A stretch of DNA of 64,000 nucleotides from Pseudomonas cremoris (lineage in GTDB: Bacteria; Pseudomonadota; Gammaproteobacteria; Pseudomonadales; Pseudomonadaceae), in NCBI RefSeq assembly GCF_014230465.1, contig NZ_JAAXCY010000004.1, positions 434,001-498,000 on the forward strand, read 5' to 3'. The notes under the pieces are model-generated. The model did not search any database and had not been told where the DNA came from. It saw only the letters and a list, made by a program, of their open reading frames with translations. Below are positions 43,912-53,048 of the stretch, piece after piece. The first letter of the stretch is position 1, and the number at the start of each line of letters is the position of its first letter. Made by a program: the position numbers and the translations under genes.

Positions 43912-44583
43912 ATGCGTGTCCTTTTGGTTGAAGACCATTTGCAGCTCGCCGAAAGTGTCGCCCAGGCGCTCAAGAGCACGGGTTTGACCGTGGATGTGCT
44001 GCACGACGGCGTGGCCGCAGACTTGGCCTTGAGCAGTGAGGAATACGCGGCGGCAATCCTGGATGTGGGCCTGCCGCGCATGGACGGTTTCGAGGTGCTC
44101 GCCCGTTTACGCGCCCGTGGGAAAAACTTGCCAGTGCTGATGCTGACGGCGCGCAGTGATGTGAAGGACCGTGTGCATGGGCTCAATCTCGGTGCGGACG
44201 ACTACCTGGCCAAACCCTTTGAACTGACCGAGCTGGAAGCACGGGTCAAGGCGCTGTTGCGCCGTAGCGTGTTGGGCGGAGAGCGCCAACAGGCCTGTGG
44301 CGTGCTGGTGTATGACCTCGACACACGCCGCTTCACGGTTGGCGGCGAACTGATGACCTTGACGTCCCGTGAGCAGGCGGTGCTTGAAGCGCTGATTGCG
44401 CGCCCGGGCCGTGTGATGAGCAAAGAACAACTCGCCTCGCAGGTGTTCGGGCTTGATGAAGAGGCCAGCCCCGATGCCATCGAAATCTATGTACACCGGC
44501 TGCGCAAGAAACTCGACGGCCAACCCATCGCCATCGTGACGTTCCGCGGCCTTGGCTACTTGCTGGAAGCTCGTGATGCATAA
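43912..44583 (+). CDS. tctD: Two-component response regulator TctD
   Basis: The 223-residue OmpR-type regulator has a receiver domain with phosphorylation site Asp51 (AAILDVGLP), Asp8 and Lys101 (AKPFEL), and a winged-helix effector domain with DAIEIYVHRLRKKLDG. With TctE it controls tricarboxylate uptake; it is divergent from opdH-tctCBA. Its stop lies eight bases into tctE. Confidence 0.95.
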   Translation: MRVLLVEDHLQLAESVAQALKSTGLTVDVLHDGVAADLALSSEEYAAAILDVGLPRMDGFEVLARLRARGKNLPVLMLTARSDVKDRVHGLNLGADDYLAKPFELTELEARVKALLRRSVLGGERQQACGVLVYDLDTRRFTVGGELMTLTSREQAVLEALIARPGRVMSKEQLASQVFGLDEEASPDAIEIYVHRLRKKLDGQPIAIVTFRGLGYLLEARDA

Positions 44584-45961
44584 GCCCAGCAGCCTGCGCT
44601 GGCGGCTGCTGTGGAACCTGGCGCTGTTGTTGGTGCTGTTGATGCTGGCCAGCGGCATGAGTGCCTATTGGAATGGTCGCGAGGCCGCCGACACCGCCTA
44701 CGACCGCACCTTGCTGGCCTCGGCACGGACCATCGCCGCTGGCTTGACCCAGGTCGACGGCACCCTCAGCGCCAATGTGCCGTATGTGGCCTTGGACACG
44801 TTTGCCTACGACAGCGCCGGACGCATTTATTACCAGGTCAACGATATTGATCAGAAGCTGATCTCTGGCTACGAACACCTCCCTGGTCCGCCGCCCGGCA
44901 CGCCGCGAACCGACGATTATCCTGCGTTGGCGCGCTTTTACGATGCCGTGTACCAGGGGCAACCCGTGCGTGTGGTCAGCCTGCTCAAGGCGGTCTCCGA
45001 GCCGAACATGAACGGCATGGCGGAAATCCGCGTGGCCGAAACCGATGAAGCGCGGGTCGCCATGGCCCGCAGCTTGATGGCCGATACGTTGTTGCGCTTG
45101 GGCATGCTGGCGGTGGGCGCGTTGTTGCTGGTGTGGTTTGCGGTCAGCGCCGCGCTGCGCCCGCTGGAGCGTTTGCGTACGGCGGTAGAAGAGCGTCAGC
45201 CCGACGACCTGCGTCCGCTGCCGTTGGTGGAAGTGCAGCATGAGTTTGGCCCGCTGGTGCGCTCCCTCAATCACTTCACCGAACGCCTGCGTGGCCAGTT
45301 CGAGCGCCAGGCGCAGTTTATTGCCGACGCGGCCCATGAACTGCGCACGCCGCTCGCCGCACTCAAGGCGCGTCTGGAATTGGGCCTGCGCAGCGATGCG
45401 CCGGACACCTGGCGCAGCACCCTGGAAACCGCCGCCCAGGGCACCGACCGCTTGACCCACTTGGCCAACCAGTTGCTGTCGCTGGCACGCATCGAAAACG
45501 GCGCCCGGGCAATTGCCGAGGGCGGCGCGCAGTTGTTGGACCTCAGCCAATTGGCCCGTGAACTGGGCATGGCCATGGCACCGCTGGCGCACGCACGCGG
45601 CGTGGCGTTGGCGCTGGAAGCCGACGAGCCGGTATGGCTGCGGGGCGAGCCGACTTTGTTGAACGAGTTGCTGAGCAACCTGGTGGACAACGCCCTGGCG
45701 CACACGCCGCCGGGCGGCAACGTGATCCTGCGGGTGACCGCGCCGGCGGTGCTGGAAGTTGAAGATGACGGCCCTGGGATTCCGCAGGAGGAGCGTGACC
45801 GGGTGTTCGAACGTTTCTATCGCCGCAGCCAGCAGGGTATGGGGTCTGGCTTGGGTTTGGCGATTGTCGGCGAGATCTGCCGGGCGCATCTGGCGCAGAT
45901 CAGCCTGCACGATGGCGAGCAGGCGGGGCTGAAGGTGCGGGTGAGTTTTATCGCCGGTTGA
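44576..45961 (+). CDS. tctE: Sensor histidine kinase TctE
   Basis: The 461-residue kinase has TM1 (about 10-30), a periplasmic sensor of the 2CSK_N type (31-173), TM2 (174-194), a HAMP-like linker and a kinase core with His254 (AAHELRTPLAALK), an N box NLVDNALAHTP and G boxes DDGPGIP and GSGLGLAIV. It senses tricarboxylates in the periplasm. It overlaps tctD by eight bases and abuts the convergent HDOD gene without a gap. Confidence 0.95.
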   Translation: MHKPSSLRWRLLWNLALLLVLLMLASGMSAYWNGREAADTAYDRTLLASARTIAAGLTQVDGTLSANVPYVALDTFAYDSAGRIYYQVNDIDQKLISGYEHLPGPPPGTPRTDDYPALARFYDAVYQGQPVRVVSLLKAVSEPNMNGMAEIRVAETDEARVAMARSLMADTLLRLGMLAVGALLLVWFAVSAALRPLERLRTAVEERQPDDLRPLPLVEVQHEFGPLVRSLNHFTERLRGQFERQAQFIADAAHELRTPLAALKARLELGLRSDAPDTWRSTLETAAQGTDRLTHLANQLLSLARIENGARAIAEGGAQLLDLSQLARELGMAMAPLAHARGVALALEADEPVWLRGEPTLLNELLSNLVDNALAHTPPGGNVILRVTAPAVLEVEDDGPGIPQEERDRVFERFYRRSQQGMGSGLGLAIVGEICRAHLAQISLHDGEQAGLKVRVSFIAG

Positions 45962-46783
45962 TCAGTAGAACATCGAGCGGGCTTCATCCAGCTCGGCGCG
46001 CAGGGCGTCGCTGTAAGGGTCGACTCGCAGCTTCTTGATCGCCGGCAGGCTGGATACCGATACATGTGCCAGCGGGTGATCGGTGCCGCGATGGCAATAC
46101 AGCACGGCAATCTGCACCAGGTCGATGTAGTCGAGGCTGGCTGATTCCCGTTCCAGGTTCAGGTATTGACCCGGCAGCTTGGCGAGCATTTCGGGGAAGT
46201 CCCAGCCATGCAGCAATTTATCCCCCAGTAACGGGTGGATACTGTCGATCACGTGGTTGAGGCTGACCGGGTCCGAGAGCAACTCGTAGTGATCTTCGGC
46301 ATAGGTGAGGATCGGCAACACACCGATCTGGTGCACCAAGCCGCCCAGCGCCGCCTGGTCTGGCTTGAGCTGGCTGTGGCTACGGCACAAGGCGTAGCTC
46401 ACGCCCGCTACTTCCAGGCTTCGACGCCACACTTCGCGCATTTTCAGTTCGACCGCTTCGGAGCGGGCGTGGAAGATTTGCTCCATCACCAGGCCGATGG
46501 CCAGGTTGCTGCTGTAGTTGGTGCCCAGCCGGGTGATGGCGGTGTGCAGGTCGGTGACTTCCTGGGTCGCGCGTAGCAAAGGGCTGTTGACCACTTTGAT
46601 CAGGCGTGCCGACAGCGCGGTATCGCGACCGATCACCTTGCTCAAATGGCTGATGCTGATCTCCGGGTCTTCGGCGGCCTGACGAATTTTCAGGGCCACT
46701 TCCGGTAAAGTCGGCAGAACCAGGTCATCGTTGCCGATGGCCGTAACCAAAGCCTGTTGGACTTTTTCCGCCAGCTTGTTCAT
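45962..46783 (-). CDS. HDOD-domain protein
   Basis: This 273-residue protein is essentially a single HDOD domain: LPTLPEVALKIRQAAEDPEI, SARLIKVVNSPLLR and ITRLGTNYSSNLAIGLV. HDOD proteins are catalytically inactive HD relatives used in signalling, motility and stress control in pseudomonads. No other domain is attached. Its gene ends exactly where tctE ends on the opposite strand. Confidence 0.92.
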   Translation of the reverse strand: MNKLAEKVQQALVTAIGNDDLVLPTLPEVALKIRQAAEDPEISISHLSKVIGRDTALSARLIKVVNSPLLRATQEVTDLHTAITRLGTNYSSNLAIGLVMEQIFHARSEAVELKMREVWRRSLEVAGVSYALCRSHSQLKPDQAALGGLVHQIGVLPILTYAEDHYELLSDPVSLNHVIDSIHPLLGDKLLHGWDFPEMLAKLPGQYLNLERESASLDYIDLVQIAVLYCHRGTDHPLAHVSVSSLPAIKKLRVDPYSDALRAELDEARSMFY

Positions 46784-46819
46784 TCATGATCTCTAGGGTG
46801 TTGCAAAAAAGTACGGCGA

Positions 46820-47761
46820 TTAACGCTGGATCTCTCGATCACGGTCGAGTGTGTAAGGCAGGTCAAGCAGGTGCAAGGCGGGGCCTTCCAGGGTGCCTAA
46901 GTGCACATCGCCACTGTCGGCTGCTTCGGCTTGCAACACCGCCAGAAGTTCAATGGACTGGTCGGCTTTTGCCGCTAGTACCACTTCACCGATCGAACTG
47001 TTGTGGCTGGGCGAAAACAGCGGGGTGCCTGGCTCGGGCGTTTCAGCCGCATCAAGGCTCAAGCGATAAAGGCGACGCTTGAGTTTGCCCAGGTACTGCA
47101 TGCGCGCGACGATTTCCTGGCCGGTGTAGCAGCCTTTCTTGAAGCTCACGCCGCCAATGGCTTGCAGGTTGAGCATTTGCGGAATGAACAGTTCGCGGGT
47201 TTGCGGCATGACCTGGCCGATGCCGGCGCGGACCTGGCCGAGCAACCATTCATTCAGATCGGCTTCTTTCAATGCCGCCGTCAACTGACTGCGTACGGTT
47301 TGGGCGTGTTCTGCGGGCACCCAAAGTTCGGCGCGGCCAGGGGACACACGGATGGCAATCAATGTGTCGGTACGTACGACGCTGTCGGTTTCTGGCGGCA
47401 GCTCAAGGCCTAGGCTGGCCAGGGCCTGGTCTGCGTTCACCAGGCCAAAACGCGCCCAACCGGCGCTTTCGTCGGTGAGCTTGGATTTGGAGAACACCGC
47501 GTATTTTTTCAGGTCTGCCAACTGCGGTTCCAGCAGCTCGCTGGCCATGGCCAGCAACACGCCGTCACCTTGCAGCAAGATACGAAAGCTCGACTGCATG
47601 CGGCCTTTTTGCGTACAGCGCGCGCCGAGGCTGGCCTGCGTCTCGCTCAGGTAATTGAGGTTGCAGGTCAGTTGCCCTTGCAGGAACTTGGCAGCGTCGG
47701 CGCCGCGGACGGCGAGAACGCCTTCGTGGGACAGGGGGCAGAAGAAAGCAGAGTCAGCCAT
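46820..47761 (-). CDS. ygfZ: Folate-binding protein YgfZ
   Basis: The 313-residue GcvT-like protein carries the YgfZ signature KGCYTGQE (209-216), with the conserved cysteine. It supports assembly or repair of certain iron-sulfur enzymes and binds folate. It is divergent from sdhE, a very common bacterial neighbourhood. Confidence 0.93.
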   Translation of the reverse strand: MADSAFFCPLSHEGVLAVRGADAAKFLQGQLTCNLNYLSETQASLGARCTQKGRMQSSFRILLQGDGVLLAMASELLEPQLADLKKYAVFSKSKLTDESAGWARFGLVNADQALASLGLELPPETDSVVRTDTLIAIRVSPGRAELWVPAEHAQTVRSQLTAALKEADLNEWLLGQVRAGIGQVMPQTRELFIPQMLNLQAIGGVSFKKGCYTGQEIVARMQYLGKLKRRLYRLSLDAAETPEPGTPLFSPSHNSSIGEVVLAAKADQSIELLAVLQAEAADSGDVHLGTLEGPALHLLDLPYTLDRDREIQR

Positions 47762-47901
47762 GGGTCATCGCAGGTCAAAAAGTCATGGGTGCATCATAGA
47801 GGGGCGCCCGGCAAATGGATAGTTTCCGTATGGGGCGACCAAAGCCGAGTGTTCGGGTGCCGTCGGGCCTGTATACTTGCCGCCTATTTGAGGAGCGCTC
47901 C

Positions 47902-48156
47902 ATGGTCGAAGATGTAGAAATCAATCGTCTCTACTGGCACAGCCGTCGCGGCATGCTTGAGCTGGACGTGTTGCTGGTGCCTTTCACCAAAGAGGTGTAC
48001 GCGACCCTCAACCAGGTAGATCGCGACCTCTACGTCAGGCTGCTGACTTGCGAAGACCAGGATATGTTCGGCTGGTTCATGGAGCGCGCCGAATCTGAAG
48101 ACCCAGAACTGCAGCGCATGGTTCGGATGATCCTGGATCGTGTCCAGCCCAAGTAA
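47902..48156 (+). CDS. sdhE: Succinate dehydrogenase flavinylation factor SdhE
   Basis: This 84-residue protein has the SdhE/DUF339 motif [18 protein letters not shown] with the conserved RGxxE core. It helps attach FAD to SdhA. GAGGAGCG precedes the ATG. The next gene begins with GTG inside its last codons. Confidence 0.94.
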   Translation: MVEDVEINRLYWHSRRGMLELDVLLVPFTKEVYATLNQVDRDLYVRLLTCEDQDMFGWFMERAESEDPELQRMVRMILDRVQPK

Positions 48157-48586
48157 TTCGTTCGAATGCCGCTGGCAGGCCTCACGGTTGTTGCTGGCGG
48201 TGTATCTCCTTGCCCAGCTGTTTGCGCTGGGCGCGCTGTTGTCGCTCGACCTGCCTTATTCAAGCCTCGGAATGCTGGTGTGCATGGCGCACGCTGCCTG
48301 TGTCTTGCCGCGTCATCTGTTACTGACTCACCGTTCGTCGATTCGTGGCTTGCGTCGCGATGAAGATGGCTGGCAATTGTTCAGTGACGAGCGCGGCTGG
48401 CACGCCGTGCAGTTGCGTCCCGATAGCGTGGCATTGCCACTTATTGTGGTGTTGCGCTATCGGTTGCCGGGTGAATGGCGGGTGCGTTCGGTGTGTGTAC
48501 CGAAGGACTCGCAGGTCGCCGATGTGCATCGACGCCTGCGGGTACGCTTGAAGTTCAGCCGCCGTAGGTGGTTGGCACCAGAATAG
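48140..48586 (+). CDS. YgfX-like (CptA-type) membrane protein
   Basis: The 148-residue protein has two membrane segments near the N terminus (about 17-35 and 43-60) and a basic C-terminal half. This is the build of YgfX proteins that follow sdhE. In E. coli YgfX has been linked to cell-shape proteins as a toxin partner. The GTG start at 48140 overlaps sdhE by 17 bases. The 3' end overlaps convergent nadB by 32 bases. Confidence 0.78.
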   Translation: MSSPSNSFECRWQASRLLLAVYLLAQLFALGALLSLDLPYSSLGMLVCMAHAACVLPRHLLLTHRSSIRGLRRDEDGWQLFSDERGWHAVQLRPDSVALPLIVVLRYRLPGEWRVRSVCVPKDSQVADVHRRLRVRLKFSRRRWLAPE

Positions 48587-50171
48587 TGTCGCGGGCTTCC
48601 GGCAGCATCTCGGGGTAGTCGAGGGTGTAATGCAGGCCTCGGCTTTCCTTGCGCTCCATGGCAGAGCGGATCATCAGCTCGGCCACTTGGGCCAGGTTGC
48701 GCAACTCGATCAAGTCGCGGCTGACTTTATAGTTGCTGTAGAACTCATCGATCTCATCCAGCAGCATGCGCACACGGTGCTGAGCCCGTTGCAGGCGCTT
48801 GGTAGTACGCACGATCCCCACGTAGTCCCACATGAAGCGCCGCAGTTCGTCCCAGTTGTGGGCGATGATCACGTCTTCGTCCGAATCGGTCACCTGGCTG
48901 GCATCCCAGCGGGGCAGGGCGGCGGGTACTGGAATGTGCGGCAGTTGGCCGAGAATGTCCTCGGCCGCCGAGCGCGCATAAACGAAACATTCGAGCAGCG
49001 AGTTGCTGGCCATGCGGTTGGCGCCATGCAGGCCGGTGAAGCTGGTTTCGCCAATGGCGTACAGGCCGGGCACGTCTGTGCGGCCGTGCCGGTCGACCAT
49101 CACGCCGCCACAGGTGTAGTGGGCGGCCGGTACCACAGGGATCGGGCCCTTGGTGATGTCGATGTTGAACGCGAGGCAGCGCTCGTAGACGGTCGGGAAG
49201 TGCGTCTTGATGAAGGCTTCGGGCTTGTGGCTGATGTCCAGGTAGACGCAGTCGATGCCCAGGCGCTTCATTTCATGGTCGATGGCGCGGGCGACGATGT
49301 CACGCGGGGCCAGTTCGGCGCGCGGGTCGAAGCGCTGCATGAAGCGTTCGCCGTTGGGCAGCTTCAGGTGTGCGCCTTCGCCGCGTAGCGCTTCGGTAAT
49401 CAGGAAGCTCTTGGCCAGCGGGTGATACAGGCAGGTAGGGTGGAACTGGTTGAATTCCAGGTTGGCCACCCGGCAGCCCGAGCGCCAGGCCATAGCGATG
49501 CCGTCGCCGCAGGCTCCGTCGGGGTTGCTGGTATAAAGGTAGACCTTGGCCGCGCCGCCCGACGCCAGGATAGTGAAGCGTGCGCCGTAAGTGTCCACTT
49601 CGCCGCTCGCGCGGTTGAGCACGTAGGCGCCGAGGCAACGCTCGCCCTCAAGGCCCAGGCGTTTTTCGGTGATCAGGTCGACGGCAACGCGTTGCTCCAG
49701 CAATTCGATGTTGGGTCGTTGGCGGGCTTGGTCGAGCAGGGTCTTGAAGATTGCGGCGCCAGTGGCGTCGGCGGCGTGGATGATGCGGCGGTGGCTGTGG
49801 CCGCCTTCGCGGGTCAAATGGAATTCGAAGCCGCCGTCGTCGTTGCCCGCGTGTTCATCACGGGTGAAGGGGACGCCCTGGTCGATCAGCCATTGAATTG
49901 CCTCGCGACTGTGCTCGACGGTGAAGCGCACCGCGTCTTCGTTGCACAGGCCGCCGCCGGCATTGAGGGTGTCTTCGACGTGAGACTGCACCGTATCGGT
50001 GTCGTCCAGCACGGCAGCGACGCCGCCTTGGGCCCAGAATGTCGAGCCGTTGGCGAGGTCGCCTTTGCTCAGTACTGCAATCCGCAGATGGCTGGGGAGG
50101 GTCAGTGCAAGGCTCAAGCCCGCCGCGCCGCTACCAATCACCAAGACATCGTGTTGAAACTGTTGGCTCAT
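48555..50171 (-). CDS. nadB: L-aspartate oxidase
   Basis: The 538-residue flavoprotein has the FAD-binding start [18 protein letters not shown], the [14 protein letters not shown] stretch, HPTCLY and a succinate dehydrogenase-type active-site region [13 protein letters not shown]. It oxidises aspartate to iminoaspartate in NAD synthesis. It is divergent from algU, as in other pseudomonads. Confidence 0.96.
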   Translation of the reverse strand: MSQQFQHDVLVIGSGAAGLSLALTLPSHLRIAVLSKGDLANGSTFWAQGGVAAVLDDTDTVQSHVEDTLNAGGGLCNEDAVRFTVEHSREAIQWLIDQGVPFTRDEHAGNDDGGFEFHLTREGGHSHRRIIHAADATGAAIFKTLLDQARQRPNIELLEQRVAVDLITEKRLGLEGERCLGAYVLNRASGEVDTYGARFTILASGGAAKVYLYTSNPDGACGDGIAMAWRSGCRVANLEFNQFHPTCLYHPLAKSFLITEALRGEGAHLKLPNGERFMQRFDPRAELAPRDIVARAIDHEMKRLGIDCVYLDISHKPEAFIKTHFPTVYERCLAFNIDITKGPIPVVPAAHYTCGGVMVDRHGRTDVPGLYAIGETSFTGLHGANRMASNSLLECFVYARSAAEDILGQLPHIPVPAALPRWDASQVTDSDEDVIIAHNWDELRRFMWDYVGIVRTTKRLQRAQHRVRMLLDEIDEFYSNYKVSRDLIELRNLAQVAELMIRSAMERKESRGLHYTLDYPEMLPEARDTILVPTTYGG

Positions 50172-50354
50172 TTGAGGGATTCCGCAAAAAGCGATCCGAA
50201 GAGGTGGCGCAAACAGGACGCCTGGATCGGCGAATCAAAGGGTCACACGGGCTACTAGTATATAGAGGGGGGGAGCGGCACAATAGCCGGGCATTCGTGG
50301 CAATGTGAGATTACGGTGCACGGCTTGGGTAAAATCGGTCGGTTATTGAAGCGG

Positions 50355-50383
50355 GAACTTTTTGCATAAGCCCCGACTCAATA
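50355..50383 (+). promoter_or_regulatory. AlgU-type promoter, distal
   Basis: GAACTT (50355-50360), a 17-base spacer and TCAATA fit the AlgU/RpoE consensus GAACTT-N16/17-TCtgA. It lies about 250 bases upstream of algU. Confidence 0.6.
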
Positions 50384-50548
50384 GCAGGTTGCCCGAAAGC
50401 TGGGAAAACGTTGAGTTTATTGGCCCGTCGGGAGCATTGGACGCGTCAGAAAACCGGCGACAAGATTATTCGCGCAGCCGGCGTTGCCCGCGCTGCGTTT
50501 TTCGTGTGTGCCAAATCAGTGCGTGCCGGAAACTTGCTTGAAGGGGGA

Positions 50549-50576
50549 GAACTTTTGCGAAAAGACCGAGTCTATG
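50549..50576 (+). promoter_or_regulatory. AlgU-type promoter, proximal
   Basis: GAACTT (50549-50554), a 16-base spacer and TCTATG match the AlgU consensus well, about 60 bases upstream of the algU ATG. It implies autoregulation of the operon. The remaining 50172-50634 gap shows no convincing gene. Confidence 0.75.
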
Positions 50577-50634
50577 TTTGCAAGCCTGATCGTTTAGTTA
50601 TGCAAGCCTCCTTCAAGTACAACGAGGAGTGTTC

Positions 50635-51216
50635 ATGCTAACCCAGGAAGAGGATCAGCAGCTGGTCGAGCGCGTTCAACGCGGCGACAAGCGAGCTTTT
50701 GATCTGCTAGTGCTGAAATACCAGCACAAAATTCTCGGGTTGATCGTGCGTTTTGTGCACGACACCCATGAAGCGCAGGACGTTGCACAGGAAGCCTTTA
50801 TCAAGGCCTACCGTGCGCTAGGCAACTTTCGCGGTGATAGTGCGTTTTACACGTGGCTATACCGCATCGCCATTAACACGGCGAAGAACTATCTGGTGTC
50901 TCGCGGACGCCGCCCGCCAGATAGTGATGTAAGTTCAGAAGATGCAGAATTTTACGATGGTGATCACGGCCTCAAAGATCTCGAGTCGCCGGAGCGTGCA
51001 TTGCTGCGCGACGAGATCGAAGGAACCGTTCATCGCACAATTCAGCAACTGCCAGAAGATTTACGTACGGCGTTAACTTTACGTGAATTCGATGGTCTGA
51101 GTTACGAAGACATTGCGAGCGTCATGCAGTGTCCGGTGGGGACTGTAAGGTCACGGATTTTCCGGGCCCGGGAAGCCATCGATAAAGCCTTGCAACCGTT
51201 GTTGCAGGAAAACTAA
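50635..51216 (+). CDS. algU: ECF sigma factor AlgU (RpoE, sigma-22)
   Basis: The 193-residue sigma factor reads as Pseudomonas AlgU from MLTQEEDQQLVERVQRGDKR to the end LLQEN. Region 2 has EAQDVAQEAFIKAYRAL and YTWLYRIAINTAKNYL; region 4 has LREFDGLSYEDIASVMQCP. It drives envelope-stress and alginate genes. GAGGAG precedes the ATG at 50635. It heads the operon algU-mucA-mucB-mucD. Confidence 0.98.
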   Translation: MLTQEEDQQLVERVQRGDKRAFDLLVLKYQHKILGLIVRFVHDTHEAQDVAQEAFIKAYRALGNFRGDSAFYTWLYRIAINTAKNYLVSRGRRPPDSDVSSEDAEFYDGDHGLKDLESPERALLRDEIEGTVHRTIQQLPEDLRTALTLREFDGLSYEDIASVMQCPVGTVRSRIFRAREAIDKALQPLLQEN

Positions 51217-51248
51217 AGACAGCGGCGACAGCCAAGAGAGGAACCGCC

Positions 51249-51836
51249 ATGAGTCGTGATGCCCTGCAGGAATCGCTGTCCGCAGTGATGGATAACGAAG
51301 CGGATGAACTGGAACTTCGTCGAGTGCTTAACGCATTTGATGATGCCGAAACCCGTGATACCTGGTCTCGTTACCAAGTCGCTCGGGCGGTGATGCACAA
51401 GGATCTTCTAATCCCTCGTCTGGATATTGCTGCGGCCGTTTCTGCTGCGCTGGCTGATGAAGCCGTTCCGGCAAAAGCTGCTCGTGGTCCATGGCGTAGC
51501 CTGGGTCGCTTGGCAGTTGCTGCCTCGGTGACTGTTGCCGTGTTGGCCGGTGTTCGCCTGTACAACCAGGATGAAATTGCTGGTGCCGAACTGGCCCAAC
51601 AGACCCAACAGCCGGTGATGGCTGGACCTCAGGTCAAAGGCCCAGCGGTATTGGCCGGCTACAAGGAAAGTTCTGACAGCACCGGCCCGATGGCCAATGG
51701 TGTACTGCAAGGGCAATCCGGTTGGCAGGACCAGCGTCTTCCAGGCTACCTGCGCCAGCACGCACAGGAATCAGCTCTGAAAGGCACTGAAAGTGCTCTG
51801 CCTTATGCTCGTGCCGCAAGCCTGGAAAACCGCTGA
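51249..51836 (+). CDS. mucA: Anti-sigma factor MucA
   Basis: The 195-residue protein has a cytoplasmic AlgU-binding domain (MSRDALQESLSAVMDNEADE), one membrane segment at about 86-103 and a periplasmic tail that MucB would bind. The length equals normal MucA, so there is no mucoidy-type truncation. Confidence 0.97.
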   Translation: MSRDALQESLSAVMDNEADELELRRVLNAFDDAETRDTWSRYQVARAVMHKDLLIPRLDIAAAVSAALADEAVPAKAARGPWRSLGRLAVAASVTVAVLAGVRLYNQDEIAGAELAQQTQQPVMAGPQVKGPAVLAGYKESSDSTGPMANGVLQGQSGWQDQRLPGYLRQHAQESALKGTESALPYARAASLENR

Positions 51837-51851
51837 TACGTAAGGAGCTCT

Positions 51852-52814
51852 ATGCGCGCCATACCGCTCCTTACGCTTTTGCTCAGTGGTTGGATTGCAC
51901 TCCCCGCCCACGCCGATGAAGCCCAAGACTGGCTGACTCGACTTGGGCGTGCAGAGCAACAGCAAAGCTTTCAAGGCACGTTCGTCTACGAACGTAACGG
52001 CAGTTTTTCTACCCACGACATCTGGCATCGCGTCCAGGATGGCCAGGTTCGCGAGCGGCTTTTGCAGCTCGACGGTTCGGCCCAGGAAGTTGTGCGGGTA
52101 GATGGTCATACTCAATGCGTCAGCGGCACCCTCGTCGCCGGCCTTGGCAATTCCCGTGATGCACCGTCACGTGCGCTGGACCCGCAAAAACTCAATGAAT
52201 TCTATGAACTGGCCGTCATCGGCAAATCCCGCGTGGCCGGTCGTAATGCGGTGATCGTGTCGATTACCCCGCGTGATCAATACCGCTATGGTTTTGAATT
52301 GCATCTGGATCGCGAAACTGCTTTGCCACTCAAGTCACTGTTGCTTAATGATCAAGGGCAACTGCTGGAGCGTTTTCAGTTCACGCGTTTGAATACTTCA
52401 GCCGCGCCGGATGACCGTGACTTGCAGCCCAGCAGCGAATGCACGCCTATTGCTGTCGTCAAGAGCAGCGCGCCGGAAGTGGCGTCTACCGAGACTTGGC
52501 ACCTGGAGTGGCTGCCGCCCGGTTTTCAACTGACCAATACCAGCGCTCGTCAGGATACCCAGACGAAAGCCACGGTCGACAGCCTGATGTATGAAGACGG
52601 GCTGGCGCGTTTCTCGGTATTCCTTGAGCCGATCAGCGATGCGGGCGTGACGGAAACCCGTACCCAATTGGGGCCCACGGTTGCCGTGTCCCGCCGCTTG
52701 AATACGGTGGATGGCGAAATGATGGTCACGGTCGTCGGTGAAATCCCTATCGGTACCGCAGAGCGCATCGCGCTCTCGGTGCGCGGTGAAAAAAAGCCAG
52801 CCGCCAAACCTTGA
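51852..52814 (+). CDS. mucB: Sigma-factor regulatory protein MucB
   Basis: The 320-residue periplasmic protein has a signal peptide (MRAIPLLTLLLSGWIALPAH, cleavage after AHA) and the RseB/MucB domains: AEQQQSFQGTFVYERNG and ITPRDQYRYGFELHLDRET. It shields MucA from regulated proteolysis until envelope stress. It follows mucA after 15 bases. Confidence 0.96.
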   Translation: MRAIPLLTLLLSGWIALPAHADEAQDWLTRLGRAEQQQSFQGTFVYERNGSFSTHDIWHRVQDGQVRERLLQLDGSAQEVVRVDGHTQCVSGTLVAGLGNSRDAPSRALDPQKLNEFYELAVIGKSRVAGRNAVIVSITPRDQYRYGFELHLDRETALPLKSLLLNDQGQLLERFQFTRLNTSAAPDDRDLQPSSECTPIAVVKSSAPEVASTETWHLEWLPPGFQLTNTSARQDTQTKATVDSLMYEDGLARFSVFLEPISDAGVTETRTQLGPTVAVSRRLNTVDGEMMVTVVGEIPIGTAERIALSVRGEKKPAAKP

Positions 52815-53048
52815 GCCGTTAATCCTATGTTCATCCTGACCTTTCACTGTACGTTCACGCCAGGTTGGCTGCCGAGAGCATGAAATGTCCGGATCAGCAT
52901 TTTCACTTGCAAAAATCCCCCATGTTTTTTATAGGTCAGGGCTTGTCGGCTCTGGCCTTGTTTTGTTCGCGGAACAAAGATGTCGGTCGCAGTTTTCGGC
53001 GTTTCTTGAACCCTGTCGCTCAACCCTGCTCGTCGTAACGGGAGCTGT

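Noticed and set aside
44333..45910. A 525-codon minus-strand frame across tctE
   Set aside because: His/Gln/Arg-rich composition typical of antisense translation; tctE has all kinase motifs.
50411..50641. A 76-codon frame upstream of algU
   Set aside because: It spans the two AlgU-type promoters and overlaps the algU start; no family resemblance.
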